IMG/VR virus record: IMGVR_UViG_3300023278_003531
Coordinates: 62,001 to 126,000 of that record
Length of the DNA stretch: 64,000 nt
Reading direction: 5' to 3' (one strand)
DNA from: a virus
Shown here: piece after piece, positions 44,190 through 52,700 of the stretch
Layout: each line of letters starts with the position of its first letter
Numbering within the stretch: position 1 is the stretch's first letter
Made by a program: the position numbers and the translations under genes
The notes under the pieces: generated by a model
Databases searched by the model: none
Seen by the model: only the letters and a program-made list of their open reading frames with translations
Told to the model about the DNA's origin: nothing

Positions 44190-45356
44190 TTAGGCCTCGA
44201 ACCTTCTACCTGAGAAGATCCCAGGATCCTTTCCCGCGAGTATCAAGTCTGCTGTTAATTCACCGGTCGCAAAAGTGAAACCCAATCCGTGTGCTGTAAA
44301 TCCTACGTTATAGAAAATCCTCGGGTCTTCGGACAATGATCCTACCAATGGATATCCATCAGCAGAAAAGCCCATAACCCCAGACCAGCGATAGTCAATT
44401 CGTTTCCCACGCAGAGTGGGGAAATGCTCATTAAGAAAACCTTCCAACTTCTCATGTATAGCGGGATTAACTTCATCTGAGAATCCGACCTCCCTTTCTA
44501 AATCGACGTTTCGGAAACCGCCAATGAGAACTCTTCCATCAACAAGCTGACGGAAGTAGTCAAGAACGAAGCTACAATATGATGGTTGTAAGAATGGTTC
44601 AACAGGCTCCGTTACAATAATCTGACCACGCATAGGTGAGACCTTGTCTTTGAACCACGGGAATAGCTGCTCAGACCAAGCGTTAGTACAAACCACTACA
44701 GCATCTGTCTTGATTCGTTTCTTGTTGGTTCTGACAACCAGGTTGTCTTCTTCTACATCGACCCCAAAGACTTCCGCGTCCTCCATTATTTGGACACGTT
44801 TTCCAGTTCTCAAGGCCAGGTGCCACAAGTATTTCATGGGATGAATCTCACCATCATCTGCGTAAAACGCCCCGCCATGGAAACCTTCGGTTCCAGAATA
44901 CGGCTCATCTCGCCATTCCACATTAACGCCTCGTGTTCGCAACGCGGCTACAGTTTCCTTAGTAACCGAGACCTCATGATCTGTTGCCGCTAGCGTCCAG
45001 CTCCCCAACTTGCGATATTCACAGAGTTCTTCTAACTTCTCACGTCCAAACTCCTCAAGCATGAGATTGTGATTATGCTCAGTGAATTTCCAAATACCCT
45101 CTGCCTTGCCTTCTCCATATGCAGTTGTCATACGAGAGAAGTGTTCGGTAGATCCGCAGGTAATAAACCCTGCATTTCTACCAGAGGCACCGTGTCCTAT
45201 CTTTCCCTTCTCAACCACAATGATATTGAGGGTGGGATCTTTCTTACTCAGCCAGTAAGCTGTGGATAGTCCTGCCAGTCCCGCACCGATAATCGTGACA
45301 TCGGCATTTAATTCCACACCCAATCCCACAGTGTCCTGCCAATAGGAAACAGACAT
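44190..45356 (-). CDS. FAD-dependent amino-acid-oxidase-like oxidoreductase (DAO family)
   Basis: The 388-residue protein has an N-terminal Rossmann motif ADVTIIGAGLAGLSTAYWLS with a following E (VVEKGKIGHGASGRNAGF), matching glycine/D-amino-acid oxidases and gamma-glutamylputrescine oxidases. The C-terminal FAD-contacting segment YPLVGSLSEDPRIFYNVGFT and AHGLGFTFATGELTADLILA is also present. It is full length and looks active. Such an enzyme is rare in phages: it may oxidise an amino acid or polyamine, or act as the flavin-dependent lyase described for thymidine hypermodification. It has its own leader and AAAGGAATT ribosome binding site. Confidence 0.85.
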   Translation of the reverse strand: MSVSYWQDTVGLGVELNADVTIIGAGLAGLSTAYWLSKKDPTLNIIVVEKGKIGHGASGRNAGFITCGSTEHFSRMTTAYGEGKAEGIWKFTEHNHNLMLEEFGREKLEELCEYRKLGSWTLAATDHEVSVTKETVAALRTRGVNVEWRDEPYSGTEGFHGGAFYADDGEIHPMKYLWHLALRTGKRVQIMEDAEVFGVDVEEDNLVVRTNKKRIKTDAVVVCTNAWSEQLFPWFKDKVSPMRGQIIVTEPVEPFLQPSYCSFVLDYFRQLVDGRVLIGGFRNVDLEREVGFSDEVNPAIHEKLEGFLNEHFPTLRGKRIDYRWSGVMGFSADGYPLVGSLSEDPRIFYNVGFTAHGLGFTFATGELTADLILAGKDPGIFSGRRFEA

Positions 45357-45371
45357 ATCTATATAATTCCT

Positions 45372-45647
45372 TTATGCGTACTTTATCTTTATTCCGGTTA
45401 TTAGACTTAACCAGCGCCTAACTCCCTCCATACCTGCTTCCCACACAGCGGCAGCTACGTCCCTACGTCCCGTCTGCTCATATACCTCATACATTAGGTT
45501 ATCCACCCGAGACAGCTCTATCAGGAGGATCTTTTGAATCTCTTCTAGTTTTTCCTTATCGAAATTACAAAGGAATGCTATCTCTAGAACTCCTTGGATA
45601 AATTCCAATCTCATCTCTAACTGATGGACGGGATCTAGTAAGTTTGA
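45372..45647 (-). CDS. Small helical protein
   Basis: The 91-residue protein starts from a GTG at 45647 behind GGGGGAG; the longer frame to 45728 would overlap the upstream gene. It is entirely helical (LEMRLEFIQGVLEIAFLCNF, KLEEIQKILLIELSRVDNLM). No family recognised. The gene lies directly before the FAD oxidoreductase gene. Confidence 0.6.
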   Translation of the reverse strand, partial: SNLLDPVHQLEMRLEFIQGVLEIAFLCNFDKEKLEEIQKILLIELSRVDNLMYEVYEQTGRRDVAAAVWEAGMEGVRRWLSLITGIKIKYA

Positions 45648-45675
45648 CACAAGTACTCCCCCCACCTCCCCGCTC

Positions 45676-46056
45676 CTATAAGTAAAATTCGTGTATTCCT
45701 TGATTATACGGATCGTCACTAATATCACAAATCTTAAAATCCTTAGACTTGGAATTAGACTCTACAATTACATATCCGTCAATTAAATGAATTAGAATAT
45801 CTATACCATCTTCTGTTTCTTCTAGAAAACCAACAGAGCTGCAAATTTGATGGGCTTTGTCGTACTTCATAATACCTTTATCCCAAAAGAGAAGTTCGAC
45901 ATCGTCTAAACAAAGCATAGTGAGAAGTTCTTGTCCTAGATTTTCCATGCCTACTAATAGAATCTTCTTGCCCCTGAAATCCTCTTTACCGTATGCACTA
46001 CGCACAGCTCCTCGAAGAAAGTTAAATATCTTAGTCGCATTTATTGTCATTGTCAA
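45676..46056 (-). CDS. Small Rossmann-fold protein
   Basis: The 126-residue protein contains DFRGKKILLVGMENLGQELL followed by DDVELLFWD, the beta-alpha-beta with an acidic end of NAD-binding domains (compare leucine/glutamate dehydrogenase or shikimate dehydrogenase C-terminal halves). No catalytic domain is attached. The C-terminal ILIHLIDGYVIVESNSKS stretch resembles VMVHLFNGMTLIMDED in the tiny gene at 55.1 kb. Role unknown; it overlaps the HNH gene end by 26 bases. Confidence 0.55.
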   Translation of the reverse strand: MTMTINATKIFNFLRGAVRSAYGKEDFRGKKILLVGMENLGQELLTMLCLDDVELLFWDKGIMKYDKAHQICSSVGFLEETEDGIDILIHLIDGYVIVESNSKSKDFKICDISDDPYNQGIHEFYL

Positions 46057-46769
46057 GTTCCACGGATTTACCTTTACGCAGGTTGTCTTCTGCCCAAAGA
46101 GGTTGAAGATTAGTATAATGACATACTATGTGGAGTTGCTTTTCATCTGCTAAATCAAAAGATGATAAGGGTCTAATATGATCGATATGCCATTCGCCAT
46201 AATTTTCCCAGGACATTCCCGGTTGAAATTTAGACTCCAGATAGGATTTTAGGTTTTCTATACTGCAGCCTAGGTACTCATTTAAATTTTTGTCTTTTCG
46301 GATATCTTTTAAAGCAGATCTTAGCCTAGATCTCATTGTAACTGCGATACGAAAATTGATATCGTTTTTGAACTTATACCTACGATACTCGTTAGATCGT
46401 TTTCGTACATGTTCTTTATTTTCTTTTAGCCACGCACGGTTGTATTCTTTAACGTGATTAGAATTTTTTGCTCTCCATCTTTTCAAACGTTCCTTATTTT
46501 CTATCTTGTGTTTAGTAAGGGAAGTTTGTGTGTATTGTTTTACTTTTTCGGGATTTTTCTTTCGCCATTCTGCTTGGTATTTTGAATTTATTCCTCTCCA
46601 TTTCTTATTACGAGATAATTCTGTTTGTTTTGTTCTTTTCATAATATTCTTTGCGGTGGATTTTATAACACTCCCTACACCAACTCGATAAACTATCTTT
46701 AGCGGTTTTAGCCACATAAAAATAATCTACAGATTTAGAAATTTTACATCTTCTACAGGTTTTCGTCAT
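46031..46769 (-). pseudogene. HNH endonuclease interrupted by a +1 frameshift
   Basis: An ATG at 46769 opens a zinc-knuckle N terminus (TCRRCKISKSVDYFYVAKTA...CREC) like that of the HNH gene at 40.0 kb, but the frame stops near 46610. The rest of the protein (NKKWRGINSKYQAEWRKKNP to GEWHIDHIRPLSSFDLADEK) lies in the +1 frame, as a 228-codon ORF ending at 46031. One surplus base near 46610-46640 explains this exactly (739 bases). The upstream gene overlaps the ATG by 17 bases. It could be a decayed copy, an assembly error, or a shifted gene still expressed. Confidence 0.75.
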
Positions 46770-47391
46770 CAAACTTTGGATTATCATTTAAAAGTTCAGT
46801 ATTCCAGTACGCTACATCCAAGAAATTCACCCACTCCTTGTGAGGAACCATTCCCAAAGGGATACTAATTGTTGGGTGCCACTTAGGCATGGATGGAGCG
46901 CTTAGCAATTTCCAGCCCATCTGACGAAGAGTTCTATCTCCCTTCTTACCATTACATTTGAAGCACGATGCTACGATATTGTCCCAGGTAGTTTTACCGC
47001 CCTTAGATCTAGGAATAACATGATCCAAATTAAGGTCGGCCCTAGTTGGGGAAATACCACAGTACTGGCATTGCCAATTGTCCCGTTCAAAGATGTTCTT
47101 TCTGCTAAACCTGACGTGTCTTTTGGGCAGTTTGTCATAAAGTGTTAGCACGATGACTCTCGGGATCTTGATGTTTATAGAGGGGGAGGAAATGAGTTCG
47201 GCAGAACTAACCTCAACCATCTGCTGAGAAACATCTTGCCAATCATTGAAATTATATGCCTGATAACTATCGGGGTCAATGGCTTTGGCGTGTCCTTGGT
47301 AGAGCAAGTTTATAGCTCTCTTTACAGAACATACCTGTATAGCCAACCAGCTCCGATTCAAAACCAAGGTATTGCCATTAAGTTTGCCCAT
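46753..47391 (-). CDS. HNH endonuclease, full-length bacterial type
   Basis: The 212-residue protein is of the widespread HNH type that starts with a LVLNRSWLAIQVCSVKRAIN domain and has the nuclease module IFERDNWQCQYCGISPTRAD, LNLDHVIPRSKGGKTTWDN, CFKCNGKKGDRTLRQMGWKL at about 100-165. All metal-binding Cys pairs and His residues are present. Homologues of this form occur in bacterial genomes as well as phages. It precedes and overlaps the frameshifted HNH gene. Confidence 0.88.
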   Translation of the reverse strand: MGKLNGNTLVLNRSWLAIQVCSVKRAINLLYQGHAKAIDPDSYQAYNFNDWQDVSQQMVEVSSAELISSPSINIKIPRVIVLTLYDKLPKRHVRFSRKNIFERDNWQCQYCGISPTRADLNLDHVIPRSKGGKTTWDNIVASCFKCNGKKGDRTLRQMGWKLLSAPSMPKWHPTISIPLGMVPHKEWVNFLDVAYWNTELLNDNPKFDDENL

Positions 47392-47437
47392 AACAAATTG
47401 CCCCTTTGTCTTACAACTATATGATATTATTTCTATA

Positions 47438-47797
47438 TTAGCAAGCGTTAGATCCTTTCCACCCTAACAAACCCTCTATGGCAGCGGTCGATCCCTCTGT
47501 AATAAATGATAATTGCGACACTGCGTCATAATCCATTGTGAAGGTACAACCCGCTCCTAGTTTGATATCATCTCCCGGAACAAAGCTCACCGCCGTTGTG
47601 GCATCCCCATCATTTACTCTGAAATAAATAGCTACCGAGCTGCTCTTATTTATAAGATGTAGCCTACGGGCAGGTGGGGTTATGGTAAAACCACTTGCCG
47701 TTCCTGTGATATCGCCTTCGAAGTATTTTACTTCATCGAACCCAAGTTCAAGGACAGCATCTACTAATCCTCCGCTATGGGCTATTTGAGTAGTCAT
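47438..47797 (-). CDS. Beta-rich virion-type protein
   Basis: The 119-residue protein consists mostly of short strands (EVKYFEGDITGTASGFTITP, RRLHLINKSSSVAIYFRVND) and resembles small decoration proteins. It is the last of the fibre-associated cluster. RLHLINKSSSVAIYFRVNDG recalls the RLHxIxxN pattern of the triplet at 19.4-20.3 kb, so a distant relationship is possible. Confidence 0.65.
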   Translation of the reverse strand: MTTQIAHSGGLVDAVLELGFDEVKYFEGDITGTASGFTITPPARRLHLINKSSSVAIYFRVNDGDATTAVSFVPGDDIKLGAGCTFTMDYDAVSQLSFITEGSTAAIEGLLGWKGSNAC

Positions 47798-47821
47798 TAA
47801 TTTTTACCTCTCTTGTACCCG

Positions 47822-49078
47822 TTATGCTCTAGTTATTCTTCTGCGCCGCCAATCGATTTCAATCTTGATCCGGGTGTCTAGAGTTGCATCCTCTCCGTCC
47901 ATGGAAGCATTCAATCTCTGGTCTCCACTATCTGCATCCCCTGGTCCCATGCATAAACCTATCGGAACACTTGCGTCATAATCAGGACGATTGAAATACT
48001 CCTGCATGACCTCAGTTATACCGCTACTGGAATGAGTAACGATACCGGAGATAGTTAGGAAAGAGGGCATACTGTCCCGCGAAACAGATCCAAAAGGAGC
48101 AACATTCTCAGTGACTCCGTCCTCATGAATTTGGGTGGGTAGATCAACGTCGATGGGGTAATTAACGTTATTGAACGCCTCCGGTATTCCGTAGGTGGAG
48201 GGAGAACCGTTAGGATATAAAGACGCCCCCGTGGTGTTTGCCTTGAACCCCCAAAGCACGTGAGTGCCTGCGGAGGTATTACCAGTCCAGTTCTTTGCAA
48301 GAACAACTGCGTATCTGGTGCCCGAGACAACATCTGCTGTAATACCTGAACCAGTAGTATGATCAAAACTGATTACAGACTCGCTGGTAGCGATAGTAGA
48401 CATAGCTTGGTAGTCTCCCAAACCAATCGATCCACCATCAATATCTGGTCTATCATCTGTTCCATCTTGTGAGAGAGTGTTGTAGTATTCAGGTCTCATT
48501 GCGTCTCCCGGATCAAACGCACTTCCCCCTTCTACCTTCCAAACAACCAAATTAGTAGTCGCTACAGTCCCCGTAGCGTCTGCTGTGAATGTCTGACACA
48601 AACTATCGGAAGTTAGCCAGAGATCATCATTTTCTGAATGAGTTACTGACCCATCTACAGCGATACCCGTCGCGGTGATTCCTAATGTAGCAGCCCCGGC
48701 GGTCTCACACTGAAACTGAAAATCCAGATGAGAGTTAGGGTGTCCGATCCACTGGGCTGTTCCAGAACCGGGTTGAGTCCATTTTCCATCATCAGCAAGA
48801 AGACTGGTATCTGCGGAAAATGCGGTGGAATCTACACGACTAGCAACGAACTTTATTCGAGCACCGGTCACCACCGCAGTTCTAGGAACAGGAGTACCAG
48901 ATACAGCTTCCAAAACAATTAGGATGGAGTGTCTCGCGAAAGGAGTTTTAGTAGCCCTCCCCCAGGCTACATTATCGGTATATAAGAATTCCGAATTTGC
49001 GAAATCTCCATTACTACGCGTGTCTGCATTTCCAGCTATATGGTTCATTTGGTTTGTCTGATATATGGTTGTTCTCAT
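47822..49078 (-). CDS. Probable tail-associated surface protein
   Basis: The 418-residue protein is Thr/Ser/Gly/Asp-rich and beta-like, with MRTTIYQTNQMNHIAGNADT at its start and a basic end (IKIEIDWRRRRITRA). It contains DGVTENVAPFGSVSRDSMPS and GLGDYQAMSTIATSES. It lies next to the 1,571-residue fibre, so it is likely a fibre-associated or baseplate accessory protein. No enzymatic motif; family not recognised. Confidence 0.6.
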   Translation of the reverse strand: MRTTIYQTNQMNHIAGNADTRSNGDFANSEFLYTDNVAWGRATKTPFARHSILIVLEAVSGTPVPRTAVVTGARIKFVASRVDSTAFSADTSLLADDGKWTQPGSGTAQWIGHPNSHLDFQFQCETAGAATLGITATGIAVDGSVTHSENDDLWLTSDSLCQTFTADATGTVATTNLVVWKVEGGSAFDPGDAMRPEYYNTLSQDGTDDRPDIDGGSIGLGDYQAMSTIATSESVISFDHTTGSGITADVVSGTRYAVVLAKNWTGNTSAGTHVLWGFKANTTGASLYPNGSPSTYGIPEAFNNVNYPIDVDLPTQIHEDGVTENVAPFGSVSRDSMPSFLTISGIVTHSSSGITEVMQEYFNRPDYDASVPIGLCMGPGDADSGDQRLNASMDGEDATLDTRIKIEIDWRRRRITRA

Positions 49079-49716
49079 TAGGGAGTCTTCTCGATGTATA
49101 ATACTTTTCGACCATCGGGCAGAAGATCAGGAGCATCGATGAGACGAAGACCACGGGCAGCAAAATCCAGATTCTTTACAGCGAGTTCTGAAGCCTGCAT
49201 CTTCTTGAATGCGTCATTGGCGCCCTCGGGCATTTCGAATCGTCTAAAATGCATTGTGACCATCTTCTTTTCAGTGGGGATCTTGGTCTCTAATAGGTAT
49301 TGAAATATTTCAAAAGTCCGATTCATCCAAGCATCAGAACCAGGATTACGTAAGAAAGGAGTTACAAGTGCGGATACTTGAATATCATTACCATTTCTTG
49401 AGATGAGTTTGATGCGTATAATGCTCAACCCGCCGATCAACTTACTATCCTCGAAAACACCAAAAAACAGAGAAGGGAAATCCCCTTCACCAATCTGAAC
49501 TCTTGAGAATCCTCGACTTCCTTTTTTGTTGGGATGGGAATCACATCTTATATCCCGATGCACCCCTCGATTTTTTATCATGCCTGACAACCTCGCAACC
49601 GCTCTGGATTCCATCTCATCTTTATTCACAAACACAAGATTGCCTACATTGAAGGTTCTGATTTTCACTTCTTCCCTGGGAAGCCTGGGCACACTATTAT
49701 CAATCAGTCGCGTCAT
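49078..49716 (-). CDS. Unknown protein of fibre cluster (possible acyltransferase-like fold)
   Basis: This 212-residue mixed alpha/beta protein contains FFGVFEDSKLIGGLSIIRIK and NDAFKKMQASELAVKNLDFA followed by RGLRLIDAPDLLPDGRKVLY, an arrangement somewhat like a GNAT-type beta sheet and last strand. The acetyl-CoA loop is not clear. It is located between two virion-type proteins, and could modify the fibre or be a chaperone. The fold suggestion is weak. Confidence 0.5.
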   Translation of the reverse strand: MTRLIDNSVPRLPREEVKIRTFNVGNLVFVNKDEMESRAVARLSGMIKNRGVHRDIRCDSHPNKKGSRGFSRVQIGEGDFPSLFFGVFEDSKLIGGLSIIRIKLISRNGNDIQVSALVTPFLRNPGSDAWMNRTFEIFQYLLETKIPTEKKMVTMHFRRFEMPEGANDAFKKMQASELAVKNLDFAARGLRLIDAPDLLPDGRKVLYIEKTP

Positions 49717-49725
49717 GGTATCTCC

Positions 49726-52700
49726 CTATATCAACGTCAGACTAAACTCGTCTGCTGTTCCGCTCTGTGTTGTGGTCTCCATCCAGACAAAGGAGTCAAC
49801 TGGAATATTTGGATTGTCGAAACTCGTGATGACCTCTCCAGTATTTCCGCTGTGAGTTGTAGTTCCTCCGGTGATGACTTCTGTTCCTACTCCCGATCTG
49901 GTAGGATCGTGTCTGACCGTCCAGGTAGCTCCGAGTGCTCCCGTTCCTCTGATGGAACCGATCAGCTTCTGAACTGTTCTGGCTGCTGTAGTGTAGAAGA
50001 AGAAAACATCCTCTCCGTTGAAGAGGTTCTCTACTCCAAGATTGTAAGGACCACCTACTGTATCCACATAGTTCTTCGTAGCGAGATCGTCTGAAGCGAC
50101 GGGATCGGCTCCACTTACTGTCGCACTGAATCCCCGAGTTCCATCGGCAAGAGCATACTGAGTATGATCATCATCGGGAAGACCGGTGAGTAATCCATGA
50201 TCTGTAATTCCTGCTCCACCTATTACTACTCCCCCTGGGAAGGAAGAGGGAGAAACTCCTCTCAGATCTGTATTGGCTATAATAGTCCAATTATTACTAG
50301 ACTGACGTCTAACGGTCAGACGTGATAGTAACCAACCCACTCCTGCATAGTCTCTGGGGATAGTATATAGAGCGGTGTTCTCAACATCATTGATAGCATT
50401 GGTGTTGTTGTTATAGCCGTCACCGGGGAGATTCAAAAACAGCTTGGTATCCGAATCATTCTCTGCTACTGCTCCCCACAAGACTACATTGAATCTGTCA
50501 TTTGCTCCGATGGACGAACCATCGCTATATGCTGTAATCTCTGACAGAGACTGGATAGTAGTATAGGGAGTAGTAAAGTCATTGAATACATAGATTAAAT
50601 CAGCTCCAGAGGTATCGATGGTAGGTGTAGAATGAGTATGGAGCTGATAGATACTACCCGCTGCGACCTGAATAGTAATATCATCTGGAGTTGGTCCGGT
50701 ATCTACCGTAGTAGTCAGGGCTGTTCCAGTTTGCCACTCTGCGTATTGTGATCTGATTCTCTCACTGATAGCGTGGATATGACCAATACCTCCTCGTGAG
50801 AGAGGTTCGTGATTATGATCTGTATATGCGTGGAGTTTCAATGGTCCATCGGTTTGAACCGTGGGTTCTGTTTGAACTATTACTCTTGCTACTCTCGCAT
50901 GTTCAGCTGCTGGGAATCCGCTGGTATTAGCAGTTAGAACAAGAGACCCTGCGCTTTCCAGTAGATATACCCAGTTTTCTTGTGGATTAATATCCGTTCC
51001 CGCAGCAGTTAGAATAACCGAATCCGGGACTGAGTGGGTGATATTTACCCCACTGATTTGAACAGTGTTGGTGCTCCCTCCGATTCTATCCAGAGTGAAA
51101 GTGATGTCTGCTCCATCGGAAGATACTGTGTATGTATTATCAGTCTCAGCGATGGTTCCATCATAAGCAAACTCTAAGTTTTCAAGGAAGGTGGTGTTAC
51201 CACTTAGTTCATTTAGGAAGGGAGTATTGATGGGGCTGACTAATATACTACCATTACTTACCCCAGAGGCAACAGCGAGCCCCATGAAGATTACTCTTTC
51301 AGTTCCTGTTGGTAGAACCTTTGTAAGTTCTCCTGGGGTATTGGAAACATAAAGTCTATCGCCTGGTGAAAATGCAGAAGTATCCACATCACGCACCAAA
51401 CCAAAGGTGGTTACATATCCATTACTATTGTTACTGATATCTTCAGTAGCAAGTCCGAAAGCTCCTGATGTGGGATCGGTTGCATCTGCTAATCCGACAA
51501 GGGGTCTGCCTGCCTGAATCCCTAGAATATTCACTGCGGTTCCGTCAGTTATAGTAGAACCGGTTGTATTCCGAGTCCTAACTAATTGCTCTTGACCTAC
51601 CTGGAGATTTACACTACCTCCAGGCATACCAAGATTCAGAGTTCCATCATCATCGTTCCAGGATAGTCTACCCTCTGTCGGGGTAATACCATTAACCAGA
51701 TTGAAGTCTATCCATCCGACATCACCAATCCGATTATCCGACATATCTAGCTCACCTTGTAGGGTGCCGGATACACCCTGAATGTGGGTTCCTGCTATAT
51801 CTCCTGCTACCGTCAGATTCTGAGCAATCCCCATTCCCGGAGTAGATCCTACAATTCCTGAGATTGTTACTCTTTCCACCCCTCCCCCAGTAAAACCGAG
51901 CACTGCGTTACCCTTACGATACATCCCCGTGTTGTGCTGCTGCTTGAATGAAAAAGGAGCATCACTCGCATTCCCATCCCCCGCATGAACTCGCTGAACG
52001 TCTTCGATCTTGAAGGAGTTACATTCCAAATGTGAACCAAGGACGGGAGATAGATCTTGAACTATCTCGGTTAGAAATGTTCCAGATGCGGCGAGGAACT
52101 CATCTCTGAATCCAGAAACTGTAATGTTTTGTCCCAATTCAGAGACACTTATTCCATCAGATCCTGAAATAATAACGTCACCCGTAATCGCATTTACTGA
52201 ATCAACATCAGAACTTTCGACAGCGTCTATCTGAGATTGAAGGGAACCAGAGGTGGCTACAAATTCATCTCTAAAACCGCTTATAGTTACAGTATCACTT
52301 CCTGAAATAACGGTATTGCCATCCAGTCCAAGTATCGCATCATTCTCATTTTTGGCGTATCGAGAGTGGTGGGCGTCTTCGGCTTCAGCGTGTGTTGTTA
52401 TATCTGTGTCTATTTCAGAAGATAGGGAACCAGATGCCGCAACGAACTCTGCATAGAATCCACTAATAGTATCTACATTGGATCCAGAGACAACGGTTAT
52501 TCCATCATCTCCTACAAGAGCGTTGGGAGTACTACCTGACCCTCCCCCGCCACCAGTGGAGGAAATAGTAATAGAGTTAGCCCCAGAAACTACTACAATG
52601 TTACTACCTGCAATAATAGCATCATTCTCATCCTTAGTATATCGGATGTGGTGCGCAGAAGTATCTGATGCGTGAGTGTTGATATCAGAATCAATCTCAG

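Noticed and set aside
46020-46060. TTGACA-N17-TAAGAT promoter
   Set aside because: The -10 matches only four of six bases and the site lies inside the HNH 3' end with the start codon of the next gene, so chance is likely.
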